A DNA stretch of 64,000 bases, taken from positions 122,613-186,612 of the forward strand of contig MKST01000001.1 in the NCBI GenBank assembly GCA_001897355.1, given 5' to 3'. Each line of letters begins with the position of its first letter. Position 1 is the first letter of the stretch. Positions 1 through 7,435 of this stretch are shown piece by piece. The translations under genes were made by a program, and so were the position numbers. Below the pieces are notes generated by a model, which ran no database searches, had not been told where the DNA came from, and saw only the letters and a list, made by a program, of their open reading frames with translations. The stretch comes from Solirubrobacterales bacterium 67-14 (GTDB lineage: Bacteria; Actinomycetota; Thermoleophilia; Solirubrobacterales; 70-9).

Positions 1-1
1 T

Positions 2-2458
2 TTGGACGGCGGCGCACTCGACGTGACCGAAGGCGACCTGAAGGTGGTGAACTCGACCGTCCAAGGCAACAGTTCGGGCCAGGGCGGGGCGGCACTCCGG
101 GTGAACTCGGGTGACGATGACTCGGCAGCAACCGTGATCAATTCGACCTTGCTCGGCAACCGAACCGGCGGCAACAACTTCTACGGAGTCTCCGGCGGCA
201 GCCACGTGACCCTGAAGAACTCGATCCTCGCCGGGGCCGCGTACACGCCCGGCGGCACCAGCCGGCGCAGCTGCCCCAACTCCAACAGCGGGATGCACGT
301 GACCGCCAGCCTGAGCGACGACAGCCGGTGCGCCCTCACTCCCGGTTTCACCGTCCCCGGCTCCCTGGCCGACCTCCACCTCGGCGGCCTCGCCGACAAC
401 GGGGGCCGGACCCGGACGGTCGCGCTGCTCTCGGGCAGCCCGGCGATCGACGCGGGCGACCAGTCGGTTTGTGATGCGGAGCTTCCCCAGGAGGGCGGGT
501 CGCTGATCGACCAACGCGGCTGGCATCGTGGCCAGAACCCGCCCAACCCATGCGACATCGGCGCCTACGAGGCCGATCGGATGCGGATCGGCGACGCAGC
601 CGGGACCGAAGGGACCGACACCCAGTTGACCTTCCCGGTCACTCTCGACGCACCGGCACCGACCGACGTCTCGGTCCACTTCGCGACCCGGGACGGCACC
701 GCGGTGGCCGGCACCGACTACGTCGCGACCTCCGGTGACCTGACCATCGACCAGGGCCAGACCTCCGGCCAAATCACGGTCGACCTGATCGACAACGAGG
801 CTTACCTGAGCCAGCGGCAGTTCTACGTCGACCTCACGGCGGCCTCCGGCGCCGCCGCCGTGGTCGCGACCGGTACGGGGACGATCACCGACGACGACGT
901 GCCCGAGCTGACGGTCTCCACGACCGGGGCGGGCAGCGGCACGGTCACCAGCGACGACGGCTTCATCGACTGCGGCGGCGCGGCCACCGACTGCACCCAC
1001 ACCTACTCGAACGGGGAGCAGGTCACCCTGACCGCCACGCCCGGCCCGAACTCGGTCCTGGCCGGCTGGTCCGGCGGCGGCTGCTCCGGAACCGGTGCCT
1101 GCGTCGTCGACATGAGCGAGTCGAGGAATGTCACCGCAGATTTCGCACCGGTCCAGCGTCAGCTGACCGTCTCAACGGCGGGAACGGGCACCGGTGAGGT
1201 GACGAGCTCCCCGGCCGGCATCGAGTGCGGCGCCGGTGGGACGGACTGCTCGGCCGGCTTCTCGCACGGCACCGAGGTCACGCTCACCGCGAGCCCGGTG
1301 ACCGGCTCGGATTTCACCGGCTGGTCGGGTGCTTGCTCGGGAACCGGCAGTTGCGTCGTGACCATGGACCAGGCCCGGGCGGTGACCGCGACCTTCGACC
1401 TTCAGACCCGCGGCCTGACGGTCGACCTGGCCGGCAACGGCAGCGGCGGCGTAGCCAGCACACCGGCCGGCATCGACTGCGGTGGCGCGGCGACCCCCTG
1501 CGATCACGACTTCGACTACGGCGCCTCGGTGACGCTGGACGCCACCCCGGCGGCCGGCTCGGATTTCACCGGCTGGTCGGGTGCCTGTTCCGGAACCGGC
1601 AGTTGCGTGGTGACCATGGATCAGGCCCGGGCGGTGACCGCGACCTTCATCCTGCAGAGTCGCGATCTCAAGGTGAACGTCACCGGGGCCGGGCGCGTGA
1701 CCAGCTCCCCGGCCGGGATCGACTGCGACGGCGAGCCGGCCGGCTGCACCGGCAGCTTCGACTACGGCACCGAGATCACCCTCACCGCCGTGCCCGGCCC
1801 GAACTCGACTTTCACCGGCTGGTCCGGCGGCGGTTGCTCCGGGGCCGGCGATTGCGTGGTCGAGTTGGACCAGACGACCGAAGTGACGGCGGATTTCGCA
1901 CCGGTGACATTCCACACCCTGAACGTCCAGGTGCAGGGTGAAGGCAAGGTGACCGGTCCCGGGATCGAGTGCGGCCAAGAGGCGACCGATTGTTCGCAGT
2001 CCTACGAGGACGGCACGGTGGTCAGCCTGGACGCGGCTGCGGCGACCGGTTGGGGACTGGCTGGATACACGGTTCCCTGCTCGGTGAGGGAAGGCATCTG
2101 TGAACTCACCATGGACCAGGACCGGACCGTGACCGCTACCTTCAGCCGGATCGAGCCTTCGAACCAGTTCCGGATCGGAAACCTAGACCGGAAGGTCAGG
2201 AAGGGCATCGGTTTCCTGCCTGTGACCGCGCCCGGTCCAGGCAAGGTCCTTCTGGCCGGGCCAAAATTGAAGGAGATGAAGCGCACGATCACCGCCGGGG
2301 GCAAGCTGCGGGTCAAGGTGCGACTGAAGGGCAAGCGGAATCTGAAGCAGCTCCGTCGCAGAGGGAAGATCCGCCCCAAACTCCGTGTCACCTACACGCC
2401 CAGCGGCGGTTCGCCACGCACCAAGAAACGCCAGGTGACGCTGATCTTGAAGCGGTAG
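2..2458 (+). CDS. Large secreted repeat protein, 3' part (beta-helix, Calx-beta, InlB-like repeats)
   Basis: This is the C-terminal 818 residues of an extracellular protein whose start lies before the window; the TTG at position 2 is probably an internal Leu codon. Residues 1-190 look like the end of a right-handed beta-helix with a choice-of-anchor Q type ending (LADNGGRTRT, SPAIDAGD, CDIGAYEA). Residues about 193-298 form a Calx-beta domain (GTAVAGTDYVATSG, ending TITDDD). Five InlB-B-like repeats of about 84 residues follow, starting near 302, 387, 471, 555 and 639, each with paired Cys and a GWSG(A/G)xCSGxG motif. Residues 717-818 are a Lys/Arg-rich beta module. The architecture suggests a surface adhesin or matrix protein; no catalytic motif is visible. 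The domain calls are fairly firm, the role is inferred. Confidence 0.8.
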   Translation: MDGGALDVTEGDLKVVNSTVQGNSSGQGGAALRVNSGDDDSAATVINSTLLGNRTGGNNFYGVSGGSHVTLKNSILAGAAYTPGGTSRRSCPNSNSGMHVTASLSDDSRCALTPGFTVPGSLADLHLGGLADNGGRTRTVALLSGSPAIDAGDQSVCDAELPQEGGSLIDQRGWHRGQNPPNPCDIGAYEADRMRIGDAAGTEGTDTQLTFPVTLDAPAPTDVSVHFATRDGTAVAGTDYVATSGDLTIDQGQTSGQITVDLIDNEAYLSQRQFYVDLTAASGAAAVVATGTGTITDDDVPELTVSTTGAGSGTVTSDDGFIDCGGAATDCTHTYSNGEQVTLTATPGPNSVLAGWSGGGCSGTGACVVDMSESRNVTADFAPVQRQLTVSTAGTGTGEVTSSPAGIECGAGGTDCSAGFSHGTEVTLTASPVTGSDFTGWSGACSGTGSCVVTMDQARAVTATFDLQTRGLTVDLAGNGSGGVASTPAGIDCGGAATPCDHDFDYGASVTLDATPAAGSDFTGWSGACSGTGSCVVTMDQARAVTATFILQSRDLKVNVTGAGRVTSSPAGIDCDGEPAGCTGSFDYGTEITLTAVPGPNSTFTGWSGGGCSGAGDCVVELDQTTEVTADFAPVTFHTLNVQVQGEGKVTGPGIECGQEATDCSQSYEDGTVVSLDAAAATGWGLAGYTVPCSVREGICELTMDQDRTVTATFSRIEPSNQFRIGNLDRKVRKGIGFLPVTAPGPGKVLLAGPKLKEMKRTITAGGKLRVKVRLKGKRNLKQLRRRGKIRPKLRVTYTPSGGSPRTKKRQVTLILKR
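1304..1396 (+). repeat. 93-bp direct repeat, copy 1 (inside the InlB-like repeats)
   Basis: This segment recurs almost unchanged at 1556-1648, exactly 252 bp (84 codons) downstream. Both copies encode GSDFTGWSGACSGTGSCVVT and the residues after it. Only a few third-position changes separate them, so the unit looks recently duplicated or gene-converted. Confidence 0.85.
1556..1648 (+). repeat. 93-bp direct repeat, copy 2
   Basis: Second copy of the unit at 1304-1396, in the same reading frame, one InlB-like repeat later. The other three repeats of the protein are clearly more diverged. Confidence 0.85.
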
Positions 2459-2516
2459 CCGCCGCAAGCTCGGATGGCTAGTTTCCCGTTCGGGAGTAGA
2501 TGGGAATGCATGCGGG

Positions 2517-2522
2517 TATTTT
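2517..2522 (+). promoter_or_regulatory. Leaderless-type -10 hexamer (TATTTT)
   Basis: TATTTT lies 6 nt before the ATG at 2529 and no Shine-Dalgarno sequence is present. This is the spacing seen at many other first genes in the window. Inferred, not measured. Confidence 0.45.
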
Positions 2523-2528
2523 CATGCC

Positions 2529-3689
2529 ATGAAGAACCAGCAGAGGGTTGAGGAACTTCGCCAACTGATCGATCAGGAGTCGGAGGGCCCCGTCCTTTCG
2601 GTCTTCTGCCGGACCGATCCGCGCGACCCCGCCAACAGCAGCGAGACGCCCGCCTGGGCGATCGCGCTGAAGAACGGTCTCACCCACGTGGCGGGATTCC
2701 GCGAGGGGAACCACGGCAAAGAACAGTCGGTGAAGAAGCTCTGCGCCGAGGCCGAACGGCGCATCAACAGCGCCTCCGCGGCCGACCGGGGCCGCAGCGT
2801 CGCGCTCTTCCTCAGCGGCACCGGCGCGGTCGACTCGTTCACGACCTTCCAGATCCCGGTTCGGCAGGACTACGTGACCGTGGACTCCGGGCCGGTGGTC
2901 TGGCCGATGCTGGACGTGATCGACCGCGGCCAGCGCACCGGCCTGGTGCTGCTGAGCGGCGATCGGATCCGCCTGCTCGAATGGTGGGACGGCCGGACCA
3001 GGGACCTGGAGGAATCGACCTTCGACCTCGAACTCGGTGATTGGCACCAGTACCGAGGCCCGGCCCGGCCACAGGGCACGGTTGCCGGTGGTGGCGTCTC
3101 CAACGTGTCGGCCTATGACGACCGGGTCGAGGTCTGGCGGGCCCGTTTCGTCAAGGCGGCCGCGAAGGCGATCGCCGAAAGTGCCAACGAGCTCGGCTTC
3201 GACCGGCTCGTCGCCGCGGCCGAGGGTGAGCTCGGGGCCGGTTTCAACGAGGCGCTGCCGCCCGAGATGCGCAGCAAGCTGGCGACCACGGTCCATCTCA
3301 ACCTGATCGACATGTCGGCCGCCGAAGCCGGGGCTGCGCTCGACCCGCACCTGCGCCAGGCCTGGCGGGACGAGGTCGCCGGCGATGCCGGCCGCGCGCT
3401 GGAGAAATCGAAGGCGGGTGAGCGCGGCGCGGCCGGGGCAGACCAGGTGCTGCTCGCGCTCAGCGAGGGCCGGGTCGAGCATCTGATTCTCGACCCCTAT
3501 CTGGAAACCGACCAGGCGGGCCTGAGCGACGACAGTCGGGCCGCCGTGGACGTGGCCGGGGAAGCCAGCGTCCAGGAAGCCCTGGTCGAGCTCGCGCTCC
3601 GCTCGAACGCCCGGGTCAGTTCGGCTTCGGCCGAGGAAGCCCCGGCCCTGACCGAGGCCGGCGGCGTGCTGGCCCTGCTGCGCTACTGA
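2529..3689 (+). CDS. baeRF/VLRF1-type release-factor homologue
   Basis: A 386-residue soluble protein resembling the bacterial archaeo-eukaryotic release factor (baeRF, eRF1/Pelota-like) superfamily. Residues 1-130 form an alpha/beta region ending in a PVRQDYVTVDSGPVVWPM-like stretch. The middle (GLVLLSGDRIRLLEWWDGR) matches the eRF1 domain-2-like fold with an acidic strand. The C-terminal part (VEHLILDPYLE, then VQEALVELALRSNARV and a final GGVLALLRY) matches the eRF1/L7Ae-like domain 3. Proteins of this family are proposed to act on stalled ribosomes or peptidyl-tRNA; I do not see a clear GGQ motif, so hydrolysis cannot be asserted. The gene is monocistronic and a tRNA gene follows 24 nt downstream. 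The ATG start is supported by the -10-like TATTTT 6 nt upstream. Confidence 0.72.
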   Translation: MKNQQRVEELRQLIDQESEGPVLSVFCRTDPRDPANSSETPAWAIALKNGLTHVAGFREGNHGKEQSVKKLCAEAERRINSASAADRGRSVALFLSGTGAVDSFTTFQIPVRQDYVTVDSGPVVWPMLDVIDRGQRTGLVLLSGDRIRLLEWWDGRTRDLEESTFDLELGDWHQYRGPARPQGTVAGGGVSNVSAYDDRVEVWRARFVKAAAKAIAESANELGFDRLVAAAEGELGAGFNEALPPEMRSKLATTVHLNLIDMSAAEAGAALDPHLRQAWRDEVAGDAGRALEKSKAGERGAAGADQVLLALSEGRVEHLILDPYLETDQAGLSDDSRAAVDVAGEASVQEALVELALRSNARVSSASAEEAPALTEAGGVLALLRY

Positions 3690-3713
3690 GCGCCCGGATA
3701 GCATCCGGCTCCG

Positions 3714-3787
3714 GCCCCGATAGCTCAGCCGGATAGAGCGTCCGCCTCCTAAGCGGAAGGCCGCTGGTTCGAATCCAGCTCGGGGCG
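3714..3787 (+). tRNA. tRNA-Arg (anticodon CCT)
   Basis: A full cloverleaf is visible. The acceptor arms are GCCCCGA and TCGGGGC with G as discriminator base, the D arm is GCTC...GAGC, and the anticodon arm is TCCGC-CTCCTAA-GCGGA. The T arm is GCTGGTTCGAATCCAGC. The anticodon CCT reads the rare Arg codon AGG. No CCA is encoded. It lies 24 nt after the release-factor homologue. Confidence 0.96.
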
Positions 3788-3829
3788 TTCGGATCTAGGT
3801 GGCTGACGACCTTCACGCGAGGCGGTCGG

Positions 3830-4498
3830 TCACTCGAACATTTCGTTTACGTCGCCAGCAGCGACGCTCAGCACACCGTCGATCTCGTCTAGTTCCGCGG
3901 CGAGTTCAGCGACTGAACCAGGGCCGTGAATCTCCAGCGCCACCGATACCGCACCGGGGTGCAGCTCCGGCACGCGGTCCGTTCGGTCGACGTTGATATC
4001 GGCGACCTTGAAATTGCGCGAGGTGCTCGTCGCAAGGACCCGGCGCAGGATTCCGCGTCCATCCTCGTAGACGACTCTCAAGGCTGAAGGCGCGTAGGGG
4101 GAAGCGGGCAGTCGTCGCGAAAGCGGCGCCAGGCCAAAGACGACGATGAAGTACGCGCAGGTAGTGGCGATCGCCAGGATCGGTAGGGAGGCACCTGCCG
4201 CTGCGCCGATCGCTGCGGTCAGCCACACCCCGGCTGCCGTGGTCAGGCCACGAACTGAATCGCGCCGGACGAAGATCAGGCCGGCTCCGATGAAGCCGAT
4301 CCCGGAAACGATCTGGGCCGCGACCCGCGAAGGGTCCAAGACGACGGTATCCGGGTCGAGCACGTCGAAGAAGCCGTACTTGCTGACGATCATGAAGAGG
4401 GCCGAACCAAGGCCGACCAGCGTATAAGTGCGCAGCCCGGCGCTCTTCTGGCTGAGTTCACGCTCCATCCCGATCGCCGATGAGAGGGCGAGGGCCAA
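3830..4498 (-). CDS. MgtC/SapB family membrane protein, start uncertain
   Basis: Shows the MgtC family layout: an N-terminal hydrophobic domain with SSAIGMERE, a VSGIGFIGAGLIF segment, GLTTAAGVWLTAAIGAAAG, then a soluble ACT-like C-terminal domain (about residues 140-222). MgtC proteins are inner-membrane proteins linked to growth at low magnesium and to control of ATP synthase. The first canonical start in frame is the TTG at 4498, which cuts into the first transmembrane helix. The frame stays open to a stop at 4552-4550 and encodes DELDIVWRLALALAL, which is the expected family N-terminus, but contains no ATG, GTG or TTG. An ATG at 4527 is one base out of frame. The gene is either damaged, starts at ATT (4546), or contains a base error. 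It runs towards the tRNA. Confidence 0.75.
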   Translation of the reverse strand: MALALSSAIGMERELSQKSAGLRTYTLVGLGSALFMIVSKYGFFDVLDPDTVVLDPSRVAAQIVSGIGFIGAGLIFVRRDSVRGLTTAAGVWLTAAIGAAAGASLPILAIATTCAYFIVVFGLAPLSRRLPASPYAPSALRVVYEDGRGILRRVLATSTSRNFKVADINVDRTDRVPELHPGAVSVALEIHGPGSVAELAAELDEIDGVLSVAAGDVNEMFE

Positions 4499-4571
4499 GG
4501 CGAGTCGCCAGACAATGTCTAGTTCATCGACCGAATTGATCGAAATATTCTAGAGGCTTTGTCTGGGGTGC

Positions 4572-7271
4572 TCAAAGATCGTCGACCGGGGCGCCGAGGA
4601 CCGGGACCGGCTTGTGGCTCACCCGGTGTTGGCGGACCACGGCCTTGAGTCCCTGCAGCCGGCCCTGGGCGAGCTTGCGCCGGAGCTTGGCCGAGTTCGG
4701 GGCGATGGTCACGAAGCGGTAGGTGCCCGGCACCTGCTGGAAGCTGGCCCGGCCGACCGTCCTGCCGCGGAGCTTCAGCATCACCGCGGTCTGGCAGTGC
4801 CCGTTGATCGGGCAGAGAGTCCGCACCTTCACCTTGCCTCCGACCCGGCGGGCCGAGTCGGCGCTGCGCCGCCCGGCCCCCTTCAGGGTCAGGTTCTTCG
4901 GCGGCGCGAGCCGGAAGCGCTTCGTCCGGACCTTGCCGGGTACGCCATCCGCGTTCAGGGCCTGAACCGAAGCGATCGCCCAACTGCCACCGGGGTAGCG
5001 CGGAATCACGATCTTGTGCCGTTTCGGGCCGACCACGCGGCGGTAAGAGCTGATCTTCTTGCCCTTGGCGTTCTTGATCGCGATCTCGGCCACGTAGCCG
5101 TAGGCGCCACGCACGCCCCGCCAAGTGGCGGTCGCCGTGTAGAGGTTGCGCCAAGCCCGGACCACGTGCGGAGCCTTGAGCTTGCCGGGCTTGCGGACCG
5201 TGTACAGATCCTCGATCGTGACTTCCCGCGGGGTGCCGCCGTGGATCACGTAGGCGCGCAGCCGGCGCTTGCCGTAGTGGCTGCCGTTGGTCGCCTTGAA
5301 CTGGTAGCGGCCTTTCACCTTGTCGGTGGTCAGGATCGGCTGTTCGTAGCCACCCTTCATCACCTCGGTAAAGCTCAGCTTGGTGTGCGGGTTGCCCTTC
5401 GAGTTCCAGACCAGGGTGCGGTTGAGCCCCTTGCCGACGATCTGTGCTTGGACCTTCTCGGGCGGCAGTTCCTGGCCGGTCTTCAGTCCCATGATCGGGG
5501 TCGAGTCCGCGTAGGGGGTGATCGTCCAGTCGCCGTTGCGCAGGCGCGGGGTGAAGACGTGGGTGACCTTGTGCTTCTCGTCGGCCACGATCATGTAGGT
5601 CTTGGTCTTGACCGCGTCCTTGGCCTTCGGGACAGCGAAGCTGCGGCCATCCTTCGAGGTGAGCTTGAAGCGGGGCGCGCCGTCCTGTCCGCGCACGCTC
5701 ATGATCACCGTTCGATTGCCGGTCTTGAGTTGGCGGGACTGGCTGGCCGAGGCGACCACGTCGCCGGCCCGGGTCGCCTTCGGGTAGGCCTCCCGGTAGC
5801 GGTCCAGGCCGCAGGTGACGCCGAAGGTCTGGACCTTCCCGCCGTACGGGTAGACCGCGCCGCCGTCGGCCCAGAGGACCTTCCAACAGGCGCCGGCAGC
5901 CTTGGTGTTGATCAGGATCTGGCCGTCGAAGATGTTCAGGCCGAAGAGCCGGACCCGGCCGTTGCCGGAGAACTGGAAGCGCTGCTTGGCGACCCAGCCC
6001 TTGACCCCGGCTCCGATGTAGAACGGGTCATCCGGGCTGTTCTTGTAGCTGGGGAAGCCGATCCCGATGCTGAAGCCGAAATCGACCCCGCTGTTGGTGT
6101 GGATCTTCAAGTAGACGTCACCGACCCCGAGCCGGAACACCTTGACCCCGCCGTCGAAGTGGAAGTACCAATCCTGGCCTTCCTTGCCGACCTGGATCGC
6201 GGAGTTGACCTCGATCGGCACGACCTTGCCCCAGGGGGTGGGGAGTTCCGGGCCGAACTCGGCGGTCGCACCAGCGTTCAGGTTGACCACGAAGTAGTTG
6301 TCGATCTGCTTGAAGCCGAAGCCGCCGTTGAAAGCCGTGATGAAGCCCCCGGGCGGCGCGCCGATCGGCACCTTGATGCCGGAGACTCCGACCGAAGCCT
6401 TGGTCAGCACCGCGTTCTGGATCTCGAAGGCGAAGCTGACGCCCTTGCCGTTCATGAATGGCAGGGAGAAGTCGCCGCCGCCGCCGAGCTTCTTCTCCTC
6501 GGCCGAGTACTCGGCCTCGAGGTCGTTGATCTTGAGCAACTTGATGCCGTCGATCTCCTGCAGGTGGAGGTGGAAGCCATCGACCTTCGAACCCTCGCCG
6601 ACCTTGGACGGGATCTTGATCGTGAGCGACTGCGGCTTGCCCTTCAGGGTGAAGATCCCGGCCATGCTCACGGTCACGTCCATCGACCCGGTGCCGTCCT
6701 CGTTCAGGACGATCGGGGTTTCGACCCCCCCGACCGGGGAGAACCCGGCCAGCGACTGCATGTACTTGGAGCTCTGGCCGAGCTGAAGGTCTTCCAACAC
6801 CATCGAACCCTGGTTCGGCGGCACGAAGTTGATCGCGAGCGGACCGCCGACCTCGAACCAGTCGTTGGGGATCGGGAAGCCGATCGAGTAAAGCTGTATG
6901 TCGGTGGCGGCTTCGCCGGTGCCGTTGACGCTGCGGATCGCGTTGGTCTTGGTGTTGACCACGATCTTGTCCTGGTCCTTGACCGCGCCAATCAGCAGGC
7001 CGTTCATGTCGAGGGCCTTGACCTTGTGGTTGGCCGGGCCATAGGTCGGCTGGCTGGCCAGGTCCGCGACGTAGTTCTTGACCCCGTCAGTGGTGCGTTC
7101 CGTCCAGCAGCCCTTCATCTGGACGATCCCGACCGTGACCGTGGTCGGAGCCTTGTCCCCGGCGCACTTGGACGCCGGTTCGGCACTGGTGGCCGGGCTG
7201 GCCGCCCCTGCCATCGCGATGGCAGCGAGGATCGCCGCTGCGATTGCAACCGATAGCGCCTTCAACTTCAT
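4572..7271 (-). CDS. Large secreted beta-rich protein of unknown function
   Basis: An 899-residue protein with a clear Sec signal peptide (MKLKALSVAIAAAILAAIAM, probable cleavage near SPATSA-EP). I do not recognise the family. The mature part is rich in beta strands. Residues about 35-480 hold alternating hydrophobic and charged strands (for example DGFHLHLQEIDGIKLL and FSIGIGFPSYK) with several Cys, resembling a lipid-binding or barrel-like beta fold. Residues about 520-800 look like two or three Ig/fibronectin-like modules, and the last 90 residues are very basic. It starts at ATG with GGGGGA about 9 nt upstream. The gene is monocistronic and divergent from the aminotransferase. An 880-residue antisense reading frame covers it and is treated as a codon-bias shadow. 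Confidence 0.8.
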   Translation of the reverse strand: MKLKALSVAIAAAILAAIAMAGAASPATSAEPASKCAGDKAPTTVTVGIVQMKGCWTERTTDGVKNYVADLASQPTYGPANHKVKALDMNGLLIGAVKDQDKIVVNTKTNAIRSVNGTGEAATDIQLYSIGFPIPNDWFEVGGPLAINFVPPNQGSMVLEDLQLGQSSKYMQSLAGFSPVGGVETPIVLNEDGTGSMDVTVSMAGIFTLKGKPQSLTIKIPSKVGEGSKVDGFHLHLQEIDGIKLLKINDLEAEYSAEEKKLGGGGDFSLPFMNGKGVSFAFEIQNAVLTKASVGVSGIKVPIGAPPGGFITAFNGGFGFKQIDNYFVVNLNAGATAEFGPELPTPWGKVVPIEVNSAIQVGKEGQDWYFHFDGGVKVFRLGVGDVYLKIHTNSGVDFGFSIGIGFPSYKNSPDDPFYIGAGVKGWVAKQRFQFSGNGRVRLFGLNIFDGQILINTKAAGACWKVLWADGGAVYPYGGKVQTFGVTCGLDRYREAYPKATRAGDVVASASQSRQLKTGNRTVIMSVRGQDGAPRFKLTSKDGRSFAVPKAKDAVKTKTYMIVADEKHKVTHVFTPRLRNGDWTITPYADSTPIMGLKTGQELPPEKVQAQIVGKGLNRTLVWNSKGNPHTKLSFTEVMKGGYEQPILTTDKVKGRYQFKATNGSHYGKRRLRAYVIHGGTPREVTIEDLYTVRKPGKLKAPHVVRAWRNLYTATATWRGVRGAYGYVAEIAIKNAKGKKISSYRRVVGPKRHKIVIPRYPGGSWAIASVQALNADGVPGKVRTKRFRLAPPKNLTLKGAGRRSADSARRVGGKVKVRTLCPINGHCQTAVMLKLRGRTVGRASFQQVPGTYRFVTIAPNSAKLRRKLAQGRLQGLKAVVRQHRVSHKPVPVLGAPVDDL

Positions 7272-7310
7272 CTGATGATCCCCCGCGTCCTTCGCCTGAA
7301 TTACTTTTGC

Positions 7311-7334
7311 CTGTTCGGTACTTGCTTCGAACAG
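7311..7334. promoter_or_regulatory. Inverted repeat CTGTTCG-N10-CGAACAG in a divergent promoter region
   Basis: Perfect 7-bp arms separated by 10 nt, lying 40-63 bp upstream of the secreted protein start and about 100 bp upstream of the aminotransferase start. The size suits a dimeric repressor. The half-sites are in the opposite order to the actinobacterial LexA box. Function inferred. Confidence 0.35.
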
Positions 7335-7405
7335 TCTAAGTCGCCGCGTGTTGCGGTTTCAGCCACCTAGGAGCCTGGTCGGATCGTCCCAGTCCCGTTG
7401 GGTCG

Positions 7406-7411
7406 TATGAT
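7406..7411 (+). promoter_or_regulatory. Probable -10 element (TATGAT) with leader
   Basis: TATGAT lies 24 nt before the ATG at 7436. The leader contains a strong AGGAGGAGAG ribosome site, so this unit is leadered, unlike most first genes in the window. Confidence 0.5.
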
Positions 7412-7435
7412 CGGCCCGACCCCAGAGGAGGAGAG

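Noticed and set aside
4614..7256. 880-residue plus-strand reading frame opposite the secreted protein
   Set aside because: It is an antisense shadow caused by high GC3. Its composition (Asp, Leu, Arg, Val, His repeats) is not protein-like, and the opposite strand has a clean signal peptide.
7311..7334. LexA (SOS) box
   Set aside because: The actinobacterial box is GAAC-N4-GTTC. Here the half-sites are in the reverse order with a 10-nt spacer.
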